A DNA stretch of 13,302 nucleotides from Deltaproteobacteria bacterium. Lineage in GTDB: Bacteria; Desulfobacterota; Dissulfuribacteria; Dissulfuribacterales; QOAL01. The stretch is taken from contig JALWJV010000280.1 in assembly GCA_026996955.1 (NCBI GenBank), forward strand, positions 1-13,302, read 5' to 3'. Of this stretch, positions 1 to 6,492 are shown in pieces. The position numbers were made by a program, and so were the translations under genes. Within the stretch, counting starts at the first letter, position 1. Each line of letters opens with the position of its first letter. The notes under the pieces were generated by a model. That model saw only the letters and a program-made list of their open reading frames with translations. It did no database searches and was not told where the DNA came from.

Positions 1-262
1 CGCCACTGGCAGTGTTATGCCCCCCTCCACTCACACTGGAAGAAGACCCGCTAGCAGTATTTCGAAATCCTCCACTCACACTGGCATAATACCCGCTGGC
101 TGTATTGAAAATTCCTCCACTCACACTGGTATAATACGCGCTGGCCTCATTAGAATATCCACCGCTTACGCTGGCGTAATGCTCGCTGGCCTCGTTGTTA
201 TTTCCGCCGCTCACGCTGGAAGAAAACCCACTGGCCGTGTTGGAAGCTCCTCCGCTCACGCT
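1..262 (-). repeat. 45-bp in-frame tandem repeats coding head repeats
   Basis: Six consecutive copies of a 45-bp unit, the last one cut by the window edge, encode SVSGG-xx-N-x-AS-xxxx. Unit boundaries on the minus strand are 262-218, 217-173, 172-128, 127-83, 82-38 and 37-1. The phase never changes, so this is a protein repeat, not a CRISPR array. The three distal copies share the synonymous form AGTGTGAGTGGAGG. The three proximal copies use AGC codons instead (AGCGTGAGCGG with small variations). Confidence 0.9.
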
Positions 263-1312
263 GGCATAAGCGCCTGAGATGGTATTATAATTCCCCACTA
301 CCAGGCCACCATAGCTGCTGTAGTTCAGACGGTCGCCAACCACGATATTATGGGACCCGGTACGATCGTCGCCACTGCCACGGCTTTCGTTGTACCCGAC
401 GATGAGATTCCCCAGGCCGTTTACCGGCCCGCCTGTGCTGTTGGTGCCGTTCACGATATGGACGTTCACCCCAGAAAAGAAGACATCAGTGCCATTCGAA
501 CTCATGTGTTCAAGCTTGGCCTCAAGCGCAGCGATGGCTGCAGCCTGGGCCGCCACGGTGGCCTTCAGAGCGTTGATCTGGCTCTGAAGATCGCTGATGT
601 TGGAGGTGTTCTTAGCCTGTTGATCGGCACTGCCAAATGCAGAGGCTTCGTTTCCATCCAGAAGGTCTGCATCTAACCCCGATCCGGGACCATCTGATGC
701 CTTCACCGCTGCCACTGCCTCTGCGTCTGTGTAGCGCGCATGGTGAGCTGCCGGATCAGCGGCATGGGCATCTAGGTTTGCCTGGACCGAGGCTGCCGAA
801 CCGGCCGGATCAGCACCTACCTGGGCAGCTGTCACATGATGCGGATTACTGGTGTCTGTCAGGTGGGAGGACTGATCCAGCTCACTGGCCTCATGCCCGC
901 CTAATGTCTCGGCATCGCCGGCCCGCAGGGCAAAGGCCGTGGATGTGAGCCGAAGCCGCGGTGAGAGCACCTCCCAGGTACCGGTATCGCTGTTGTACAC
1001 CTCCACCTGGAGATAACGCGCATCCCCAGTAAAAATATCGGCAGAAAGTCCCGTGTTTACACCCAGTTGCACATTATAAACACCGTTTGTGACCAACACA
1101 CCGTCCTGCTCCTCTGCCCAGAGCTGCGTGCCTCCGGTAGCGGCATCGTAGATGCGGAAATAAAGATTAAAGGTTCCATCAAGTGATGTACCTGCCTCAT
1201 CCGTGAGCATCCCCTGGAAGTTAATGAGACCAGGGACCCCAAGAGCGCTCTCTGCAGTAAACACCATGACGAAAAAACAACATGCAAGAAAGACCAATCC
1301 TTTCAAATTCAT
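1..1312 (-). CDS. Secreted fibre-like protein with head repeats (C-terminus cut by window edge)
   Basis: The frame is open from an ATG at 1312 through the left edge (437 codons seen). A strong AAGGAGGT ribosome site precedes the ATG. Residues 1-25 look like a signal peptide (hydrophobic core, ending SALG). Residues 28-130 form a beta-rich domain with INFQGMLTD, FRIYDAATGG and SPRLRLTSTAFALRAG, the N-terminal module often seen in deltaproteobacterial 'tail fiber domain' proteins. Residues 155-228 include HHARYTDAEAVAAV and GLDADLLDG, also typical. Residues 233-270 form a heptad-like coiled coil, probably trimeric. Residues 275-350 contain NGLGNLIVGYNE and TGSHNIVVG. From residue 351 come 15-residue SVSGGxxNxAS repeats resembling YadA/Hep_Hag head repeats. 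Such proteins often end in an S74 autoprocessing chaperone domain, which would lie outside the window. It is probably an exported adhesin or fibre. It is downstream of, and likely cotranscribed with, the dockerin-like gene. The exact role is unknown. Confidence 0.85.
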   Translation of the reverse strand, partial: MNLKGLVFLACCFFVMVFTAESALGVPGLINFQGMLTDEAGTSLDGTFNLYFRIYDAATGGTQLWAEEQDGVLVTNGVYNVQLGVNTGLSADIFTGDARYLQVEVYNSDTGTWEVLSPRLRLTSTAFALRAGDAETLGGHEASELDQSSHLTDTSNPHHVTAAQVGADPAGSAASVQANLDAHAADPAAHHARYTDAEAVAAVKASDGPGSGLDADLLDGNEASAFGSADQQAKNTSNISDLQSQINALKATVAAQAAAIAALEAKLEHMSSNGTDVFFSGVNVHIVNGTNSTGGPVNGLGNLIVGYNESRGSGDDRTGSHNIVVGDRLNYSSYGGLVVGNYNTISGAYASVSGGASNTASGFSSSVSGGNNNEASEHYASVSGGYSNEASAYYTSVSGGIFNTASGYYASVSGGFRNTASGSSSSVSGGGHNTASG

Positions 1313-1341
1313 AGCTACCTCCTTGCCAGAATCCCATCTCC

Positions 1342-1356
1342 TTGCCACAGTGGCAA
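1342..1356. repeat. Inverted repeat in the leader of the fibre gene
   Basis: TTGCCACAGTGGCAA is a perfect 7-1-7 inverted repeat in the 77-bp gap between the dockerin-like gene and the fibre gene. On the minus strand it lies about 30 bases before the fibre start. No T-run follows it, so it is more likely an operator or mRNA structure than a terminator. Confidence 0.4.
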
Positions 1357-1389
1357 AATCATGACCCGGCACCCAATTTTGAAATTCCA

Positions 1390-1797
1390 TCATCTATGGA
1401 ATCCAGCCGCATATTCAGCCAGATCAAGGCCGTCCACGTCCCCGTCAGGCTCTGAATCACAAACAGGACTGTATCCAGGTTCCCCGTCAAAACGCCCAAA
1501 GGATGCTGCAAAGGCGGCAACGTCATCGCAGGCAATCCCGGATTCAATCGTGTACCAGAACCCTGGATAGATATCATAATCCTCTGACCAGGGTGGTTCC
1601 GAAGGGTCCATCAAGGGGGTGGACTGCCCCAGGGCGGAGTTGAGCCTGAATCCTGCCGAGGACATGGGAGCGCTCCCTGCGGAAATGACTGATGTGGGAA
1701 TACGGAAGTGAGCGCTGGCCATGCCTGCGGGGTTACACGGCTGCGGGATGGAAAAAATCAGCATCACCATCATGCACATCAAAAGAATCTTTTGCAT
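1390..1797 (-). CDS. Small secreted protein with dockerin-like C-terminus
   Basis: A 135-residue protein. The ATG at 1797 is preferred over an upstream in-frame start at 1887 because AAGGAGGG lies about 9 bases before it and because it puts a signal peptide at the N-terminus (hydrophobic residues 4-18, cleavage probably near residues 25-29). Residues 31-83 contain FRIPTSVISAG, FRLNSALGQSTP and YDIYPGFWYT, a pattern of short beta segments that I associate with secreted deltaproteobacterial proteins of unknown function. Residues 91-133 resemble a dockerin pair: a degenerate first half (DDVAAFAASFG) and a good second half with DGDVDGLDLAEYAAGF, in which D118, D120, D122 and D125 are placed to bind calcium. 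It lies 77 bp upstream of the fibre gene on the same strand. It may bind a cohesin-like partner or the cell surface, which is inference. No catalytic domain is visible. Confidence 0.75.
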   Translation of the reverse strand: MQKILLMCMMVMLIFSIPQPCNPAGMASAHFRIPTSVISAGSAPMSSAGFRLNSALGQSTPLMDPSEPPWSEDYDIYPGFWYTIESGIACDDVAAFAASFGRFDGEPGYSPVCDSEPDGDVDGLDLAEYAAGFHR

Positions 1798-2256
1798 TGT
1801 TGATACCCTCCTTGAGTTAAACGACACATCAGCACGTGCTATATTGGATACCACAGAGAAGACAAACTGAAATTGCTTCTTTCGCAACTATATACAAAGC
1901 AATAACCATACCACCTGAAAAAGTCTCAAACAGGGCAACAGCTACGGAATTTCGGGGTGTAAGCAGGATTTTTTAATGCGGTTATGAAAAAACATAATGC
2001 CACCTGGGAATATTTTTTCTCTCAAATCCTTCCTTTGAACTCTCAACTTCTGACAATACGGACTTAAGCGTCGATGGAAACATTTTTCACAAACAGATAA
2101 ATACCACGCCTGTACCTGCATGAAGTATCAAACCCCATGCTGAAAATCTCTTTTTCCCTTTTGACTTTTCGTGCCGGATATAATTTTGTATGGTAACAAT
2201 TCAGCGTATAAGCCAATCCTGGAAAGATGAGATAATTTTGTTACGGAGAAAGATCA
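1798..2256. other. Divergent intergenic region between the fibre operon and purL
   Basis: A 459-bp AT-rich stretch with no supportable gene. It should hold both divergent promoters. The minus-strand candidate lies at 1838-1865. For purL, a TATAAT hexamer lies at 2179-2184, 72 bp before the start codon, but it has no good -35 at normal spacing, since TTGACT at 2161-2166 is only 12 bp away. A small inverted repeat TTATG-A6-CATAA lies at 1982-1997. I see no purine riboswitch, tRNA or clear terminator. Confidence 0.5.
1838..1865 (-). promoter_or_regulatory. Candidate promoter of the dockerin-like/fibre operon
   Basis: On the minus strand TTGTCT (1865-1860) and TATAGC (1843-1838) are separated by 16 bp, each matching 4 of 6 consensus sigma-70 positions. 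The predicted transcription start is near 1831, about 34 bases before the ATG at 1797. A 10-bp perfect palindrome AGCACGTGCT (1831-1840) overlaps the -10 and start region and could be an operator. Hexamer match alone is weak evidence. Confidence 0.35.
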
Positions 2257-5200
2257 ATGGCTCACAGAATTGAAGTGGCTCTGAAACCTGAACTGAAAGA
2301 CGCCCACGGGCTTAAAACAGCCAAGAGGGCAGCAAGTGACCTTGGCATCAATATTGACGAATGCAGGGTAATCCACGTTTACCTGGTTGACACAACGGTA
2401 TCTGCCAACCAGTTGAAGGAATTTGCACAGGGACCATGTTCTGATCCTGTTATTAATATCGTATCAATTGATTCCCCCCTGCTGCCAGTTATCACCAAAG
2501 GACTCACGTGGGAGTTTGACTGGATTATCGAGGTTGGCTTCAGGCCAGGCGTAACAGATAACGAGGGTAGAATCGCTGCACAGGCCCTTGAGCTTATCCT
2601 TGGCTCAAGCCTTCCAGAAGGTGATGGTGTTTATACCTCGATTCAGTACTGCATAAGGGGCAGGCTGTCTGAAGGTGACGCCCAGCGGATTGCAAAGGGC
2701 ATGCTTGCCAATGACCTCATTCAGCACGTTACCGTGATGCCTGCGGCAGAGGTGGAGGCAGAGTGGAAAAAGGGTAAGGCAAGCAGATTCCATGCAGTGC
2801 CCAAGGTTATTGACAAATCGGAAATCCGGGTTGAAGAGATTGATCTTGCACCGCTACCAGATGAAGAGCTTCTGAAACTTTCAAGGGAAAGGGTCCTTGT
2901 GCTGAACCTTGAAGAGATGCACATATTGCGGGACCACATCACACGACCTGAGATAGTAGCTGAGCGTGAAAAGGTGGGGCTTTCCTCAAAATATACAGAC
3001 GTGGAGCTTGAGGCACTGGCCCAGACATGGTCAGAGCACTGCAAGCACAAGATCTTCAATGCGCGCATCAGGTATGTTGATGAAAACGGCAATGAGGAAG
3101 TAATCGACAGCCTCTTTGACTCGTGTATCAGGAAGAGCACGGCGGAAATCAGGGAGAGGCTTGGAAAGGATGACTGGTGCCGCTCGGTTTTCAAGGACAA
3201 TGCCGGTGTAATCGGCTTTAATGACAGATATGACGTGGCATTCAAGGTGGAGACCCACAACAGCCCATCTGCCCTTGATCCCTACGGCGGAGCACTCACA
3301 GGTATTGTGGGTGTAAACCGCGATCCCTTTGGTACGGGCATGGGGGCAAAGCTCAGTTTCAACACCGATGTATTCTGTTTTGGACCTCCTGACTATGAGG
3401 GTGAGATTCCAGAGGGCCTGCTCCACCCGAAACGCATATTTGAAGGTGTCCGGGAGGGGGTTGAACACGGTGGAAACCAGAGCGGCATCCCCACGGTAAA
3501 CGGCTCAATAGTATTCGACGAACGGTATCTTGGAAAACCCCTGGTATTCTGCGGGACCGGGGGCATTATCCCCACCCGTGTCTGTAACAGGCCTGGTTAC
3601 GAGAAACAGGCCAAGCCAGGGGATGCCATCGTGATGTGCGGCGGAAGGATCGGAAAGGACGGGATTCACGGAGCCACGTTTTCGTCCGAAGAGCTCCACG
3701 AAGGCTCTCCGGCAACAGCCGTACAGATCGGTGACCCCATAACCCAGAAGAAGATGACGGACTTCCTGCTGAGGGCAAGGGATCTCTGCCTCTACAACTC
3801 CATTACAGATAATGGCGCAGGGGGCCTGTCCTCATCTGTTGGCGAGATGGCTGAGGAGTGCGGGGGATTTGAACTGCACCTTGACCGTGCCCCCCTGAAG
3901 TATGAAGGATTGCAGCCCTGGGAGATACTTGTTTCAGAGGCCCAGGAGCGCATGACCGTTGCCGTACCCCAGGACAAACTTGAGCAGTTTCTTGAGCTTT
4001 CCCGGCGCATGGACGTGGAATCCACCGTACTTGGCACCTTTACAGATTCAGGAAAGTACCACTGCCTCTACAATGGAAAGACAGTTGCATACCTTGACAT
4101 GGATTTCATACACAACGGCGTGCCCCAGCTTAAACTTGAGGCGCGCTGGCAGCCGCCGGTACATGAAGAACCCGAATTTACCGAACCGGATGACCTGGGA
4201 CGGGAGCTCAGGATTCTCCTTGGACGGCACAACATCTGCAGCAAGGAGTATGTCGTACGCCAGTATGACCACGAGGTGCAGGGCGGAAGCGTTGTTAAGC
4301 CCCTTACCGGCGCACAAAACGACGGCCCAAGTGACGCTGCGGTAATAAGGCCAGACCTTGAATCCTTTGAGGGACTGGTGGTGTCCCACGGCATCTGCCC
4401 GCGTTACAGCGACATAGACACCTATCACATGGTATGCTGCGCTGTTGATGAGGCAGTTAGAAACGCCATTGCCACAGGGGGCAGCCTTAACCGCATGGCA
4501 GGCCTTGATAACTTCTGCTGGTGTGACCCGGTGCAGTCTGAAAAGACCCCGGACGGACACTACAAGCTGGCGCAACTGGTACGGGCAAACCGCGCGCTCT
4601 ATGATATCTGCACCTGCTACGGTGTGCCCCCGATCTCAGGCAAGGACAGCATGAAAAACGACGCTACAATCGGCGGCGTCAAGATATCCATTCCTCCAAC
4701 CCTGCTCTTTTCTGTAATCAGCAAGATAGACGACGTGCGCAGGGCAGTTACCATGGATGCAAAGCAGTCAGGCGACCTGGTTTATGTGCTTGGCACCACC
4801 AGGCCAGAGCTTGGTGCATCAGAATATTTTGCAGAAAAGGGTTACAGGGGCAACAATGTCCCCAGGGTTGACATGGAAAGCTCCCTTAAACTTTACAGGG
4901 CGCTTGAAAACGCAATCTCCCAGGGGCTCGTACAGTCATGCCACGACTGCTCTGACGGGGGGCTGGGGGTTGCCCTTGCAGAAACTGCCTTTGCAGGTGA
5001 CCTCGGCATGGTTATTGACCTTGACGTGGTGCCTTCTGAAGGTGTTGACAGGCTCGACTTCCTGCTCTTCAGTGAAACTCCAGGCCGTTTTGTGGTCACT
5101 GTTTCGCCGGGGAAAAGGGCACGATTTGAAGAAACCATGGCAGGGACGGTTTTTGCTTCAGTTGGCAGGGTGAACTCGGTAAAACACCTTGTTATGGGAT

Positions 5201-5274
5201 ACAAGGCAAAGACGATAATGAACGAACCTCTTGAAGAGCTTAAGGCTGCGTGGCAGAGGCCCCTTGCATGGTGA
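2257..5274 (+). CDS. purL: Phosphoribosylformylglycinamidine synthase, PurL, with fused PurS-like N-terminus
   Basis: A 1005-residue protein. The ATG is preceded by GGAG at 8-base spacing. It catalyses the ATP-dependent conversion of FGAR to FGAM with ammonia, the fourth step of cytosolic IMP synthesis. Residues 1-85 and 88-170 look like two PurS-type ferredoxin-like folds, as in the N-terminal domain of large-type PurL. WSEHCKHK is at 258-265 and KVETHNSPSALDPYGG begins at 330. DNGAGGLSSSVGEMAEE and SEAQERM complete the first AIR-synthase half. The second half carries PPISGKDSMKND (from 791) and CHDCSDGGLG (from 895). It ends without the C-terminal glutamine amidotransferase of the roughly 1300-residue E. 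coli enzyme, so a separate PurQ is expected elsewhere. The second His of the usual THNHP motif is Ser336. The next gene overlaps its stop codon, which suggests coupling. Confidence 0.96.
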   Translation: MAHRIEVALKPELKDAHGLKTAKRAASDLGINIDECRVIHVYLVDTTVSANQLKEFAQGPCSDPVINIVSIDSPLLPVITKGLTWEFDWIIEVGFRPGVTDNEGRIAAQALELILGSSLPEGDGVYTSIQYCIRGRLSEGDAQRIAKGMLANDLIQHVTVMPAAEVEAEWKKGKASRFHAVPKVIDKSEIRVEEIDLAPLPDEELLKLSRERVLVLNLEEMHILRDHITRPEIVAEREKVGLSSKYTDVELEALAQTWSEHCKHKIFNARIRYVDENGNEEVIDSLFDSCIRKSTAEIRERLGKDDWCRSVFKDNAGVIGFNDRYDVAFKVETHNSPSALDPYGGALTGIVGVNRDPFGTGMGAKLSFNTDVFCFGPPDYEGEIPEGLLHPKRIFEGVREGVEHGGNQSGIPTVNGSIVFDERYLGKPLVFCGTGGIIPTRVCNRPGYEKQAKPGDAIVMCGGRIGKDGIHGATFSSEELHEGSPATAVQIGDPITQKKMTDFLLRARDLCLYNSITDNGAGGLSSSVGEMAEECGGFELHLDRAPLKYEGLQPWEILVSEAQERMTVAVPQDKLEQFLELSRRMDVESTVLGTFTDSGKYHCLYNGKTVAYLDMDFIHNGVPQLKLEARWQPPVHEEPEFTEPDDLGRELRILLGRHNICSKEYVVRQYDHEVQGGSVVKPLTGAQNDGPSDAAVIRPDLESFEGLVVSHGICPRYSDIDTYHMVCCAVDEAVRNAIATGGSLNRMAGLDNFCWCDPVQSEKTPDGHYKLAQLVRANRALYDICTCYGVPPISGKDSMKNDATIGGVKISIPPTLLFSVISKIDDVRRAVTMDAKQSGDLVYVLGTTRPELGASEYFAEKGYRGNNVPRVDMESSLKLYRALENAISQGLVQSCHDCSDGGLGVALAETAFAGDLGMVIDLDVVPSEGVDRLDFLLFSETPGRFVVTVSPGKRARFEETMAGTVFASVGRVNSVKHLVMGYKAKTIMNEPLEELKAAWQRPLAW

Positions 5275-5810
5275 TTGCCATGAATGAATCAGGACAGGTG
5301 GATATAGAATCACTGATTGAAGATGAACTGCTGATGCTCAGGCATTCCGGCGAGATACCGGAAATTGCCCTGCATCACACCCTGCATTTTCTTCATAAAG
5401 ACCCTGAGGGGCCGGGCCTGAAGGAAATACCGCCTGAATCCCTGAAACGCCTTAAGGAAGCGGTTTTTGAAAGATATCGTGTGATTGTCTTGAGAGACAT
5501 GAAACCGGAAAACCGGGATCTATCCATCTACCGGGGCCTTGCCCGAAGCATTATCAACTACAAACGCCTTAAGAGATTCTGCCGGATAGAGGGCATGGAT
5601 ATATCCGGGGTAAGGAAGGAGGCTGGGAAATTTCTAAAAAATTTCCTGGAACAGGAATATCAGGATGTTGAATCCGGGGCCCGGGCCTCCTGCATCAACT
5701 GCACATGGAAGGATATACTTGACTTTGCAGAGGAACTTGGGGTTTCCCCCCAGACACTCCCCCAGGATATTGAAAAAATGTGCCCGGAGAAGGGCGAATA
5801 TGAATGGTAA
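5268..5810 (+). CDS. Conserved-looking cytosolic protein of unknown function
   Basis: A 180-residue protein that I cannot assign to a named family. The ATG at 5268 is chosen because AGAGG lies 8 bases upstream. It overlaps the purL stop by 7 bp. Alternatives are GTG at 5250 and ATG at 5280. There is no signal peptide or membrane segment. It is largely helical and charged. Residues 61-130 (YRVIVLRDMKPENRDLSIYR, then ARSIINYKRLKRF) look like a compact conserved helical domain. A C-x2-C (CINC, 142-145) plus C105 and C172 could bind metal. The position between purL and a PPP phosphatase on one strand implies cotranscription but does not reveal a function. Confidence 0.75.
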   Translation: MVIAMNESGQVDIESLIEDELLMLRHSGEIPEIALHHTLHFLHKDPEGPGLKEIPPESLKRLKEAVFERYRVIVLRDMKPENRDLSIYRGLARSIINYKRLKRFCRIEGMDISGVRKEAGKFLKNFLEQEYQDVESGARASCINCTWKDILDFAEELGVSPQTLPQDIEKMCPEKGEYEW

Positions 5811-5849
5811 TAATACCACCTCCTGCCATGCTGCTCCCCGCAATTGAAC

Positions 5850-6485
5850 ATGCCTGTTAATGGAAGGATATTTGCAATCGGTGACATACACGGGTGTCTG
5901 GACAAACTCGCCAGGCTCACCCAACGCATTGATGCCTCCAGGAATGACACAATTATATTCCTGGGTGATTATATTGACCGGGGACCTGACAGTGCAGGTG
6001 TAATAGAATTTCTTCTGGATTTCAGAGAAAAGAGCCCTTCCAATATCATATTTCTAAAAGGCAATCATGAAGTAATGCTGCTTGATTACCTTAGCGGCAG
6101 GAACCAGGAATCCTACTTATATTACGGAGGTGTCGATACCTCTGACAGCTATTCCGCCCGGTATGGCAAATTCAGCATTCCAGAGGAACATCAGGCATTT
6201 TTTAACGGGCTTGAAAGTTTCTACCAAACAGAAAAATACTTTTTTGTACACGCCGGACTGAAACCCGGTGTTCCCATACCGGAGCAGCGAGACAGTGACA
6301 GGCTCTGGATCAGGTGGGAGTTTGTCAAATCGGATTATGACTGGGGAAAACGGGTGATATTTGGCCACACGCCCTTTATTGTGCCGCGCATTGAGCCCAA
6401 CAAAATAGGGATTGATACAGGTGCAGTTTACGGAAGGGATCTGACCTGCCTAGTGCTGCCGGAAGTTGACTTCATATTTGCATAA
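5850..6485 (+). CDS. PPP-family metallophosphoesterase (Ser/Thr phosphatase-like)
   Basis: A 211-residue cytosolic phosphatase. The full PPP signature is present: GDIHG (11-15), GDYIDRGPDS (39-48), GNHE (71-74), HAG (134-136), GHT (172-174) and IDTGAVYG (188-195). D12, H14, D40, N72, H134 and H173 are the expected dinuclear-metal ligands. Members of this small bacterial group dephosphorylate phosphoproteins or hydrolyse dinucleoside polyphosphates such as Ap4A, and sequence alone does not decide which. The ATG at 5850 is chosen over TTG at 5844. Neither has a clear ribosome site, so translation may depend on the upstream gene 39 bp away. The stop codon lies 7 bp from the convergent ygiQ stop. 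Confidence 0.9.
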   Translation: MPVNGRIFAIGDIHGCLDKLARLTQRIDASRNDTIIFLGDYIDRGPDSAGVIEFLLDFREKSPSNIIFLKGNHEVMLLDYLSGRNQESYLYYGGVDTSDSYSARYGKFSIPEEHQAFFNGLESFYQTEKYFFVHAGLKPGVPIPEQRDSDRLWIRWEFVKSDYDWGKRVIFGHTPFIVPRIEPNKIGIDTGAVYGRDLTCLVLPEVDFIFA

Positions 6486-6492
6486 ATCTGTA

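Noticed and set aside
1..262. CRISPR-like appearance of regular 45-bp repeats
   Set aside because: There are no unique spacers, the units are contiguous and in frame, and they encode a known type of protein repeat.
17..277. Plus-strand open frame of 86 residues with STHTG/SAHAG repeats
   Set aside because: It is the complement of the 45-bp head repeats. The minus-strand frame has a signal peptide, a ribosome site and recognised domains over 437 codons.
2161..2184. TTGACT and TATAAT as a sigma-70 promoter for purL
   Set aside because: The spacing is only 12 bp, too short for a normal promoter. Only the TATAAT is kept as a weak hint.
4048..4575. Minus-strand open frame of 175 residues inside purL
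   Set aside because: It is a shadow of purL codon use, with no domain or start signal.
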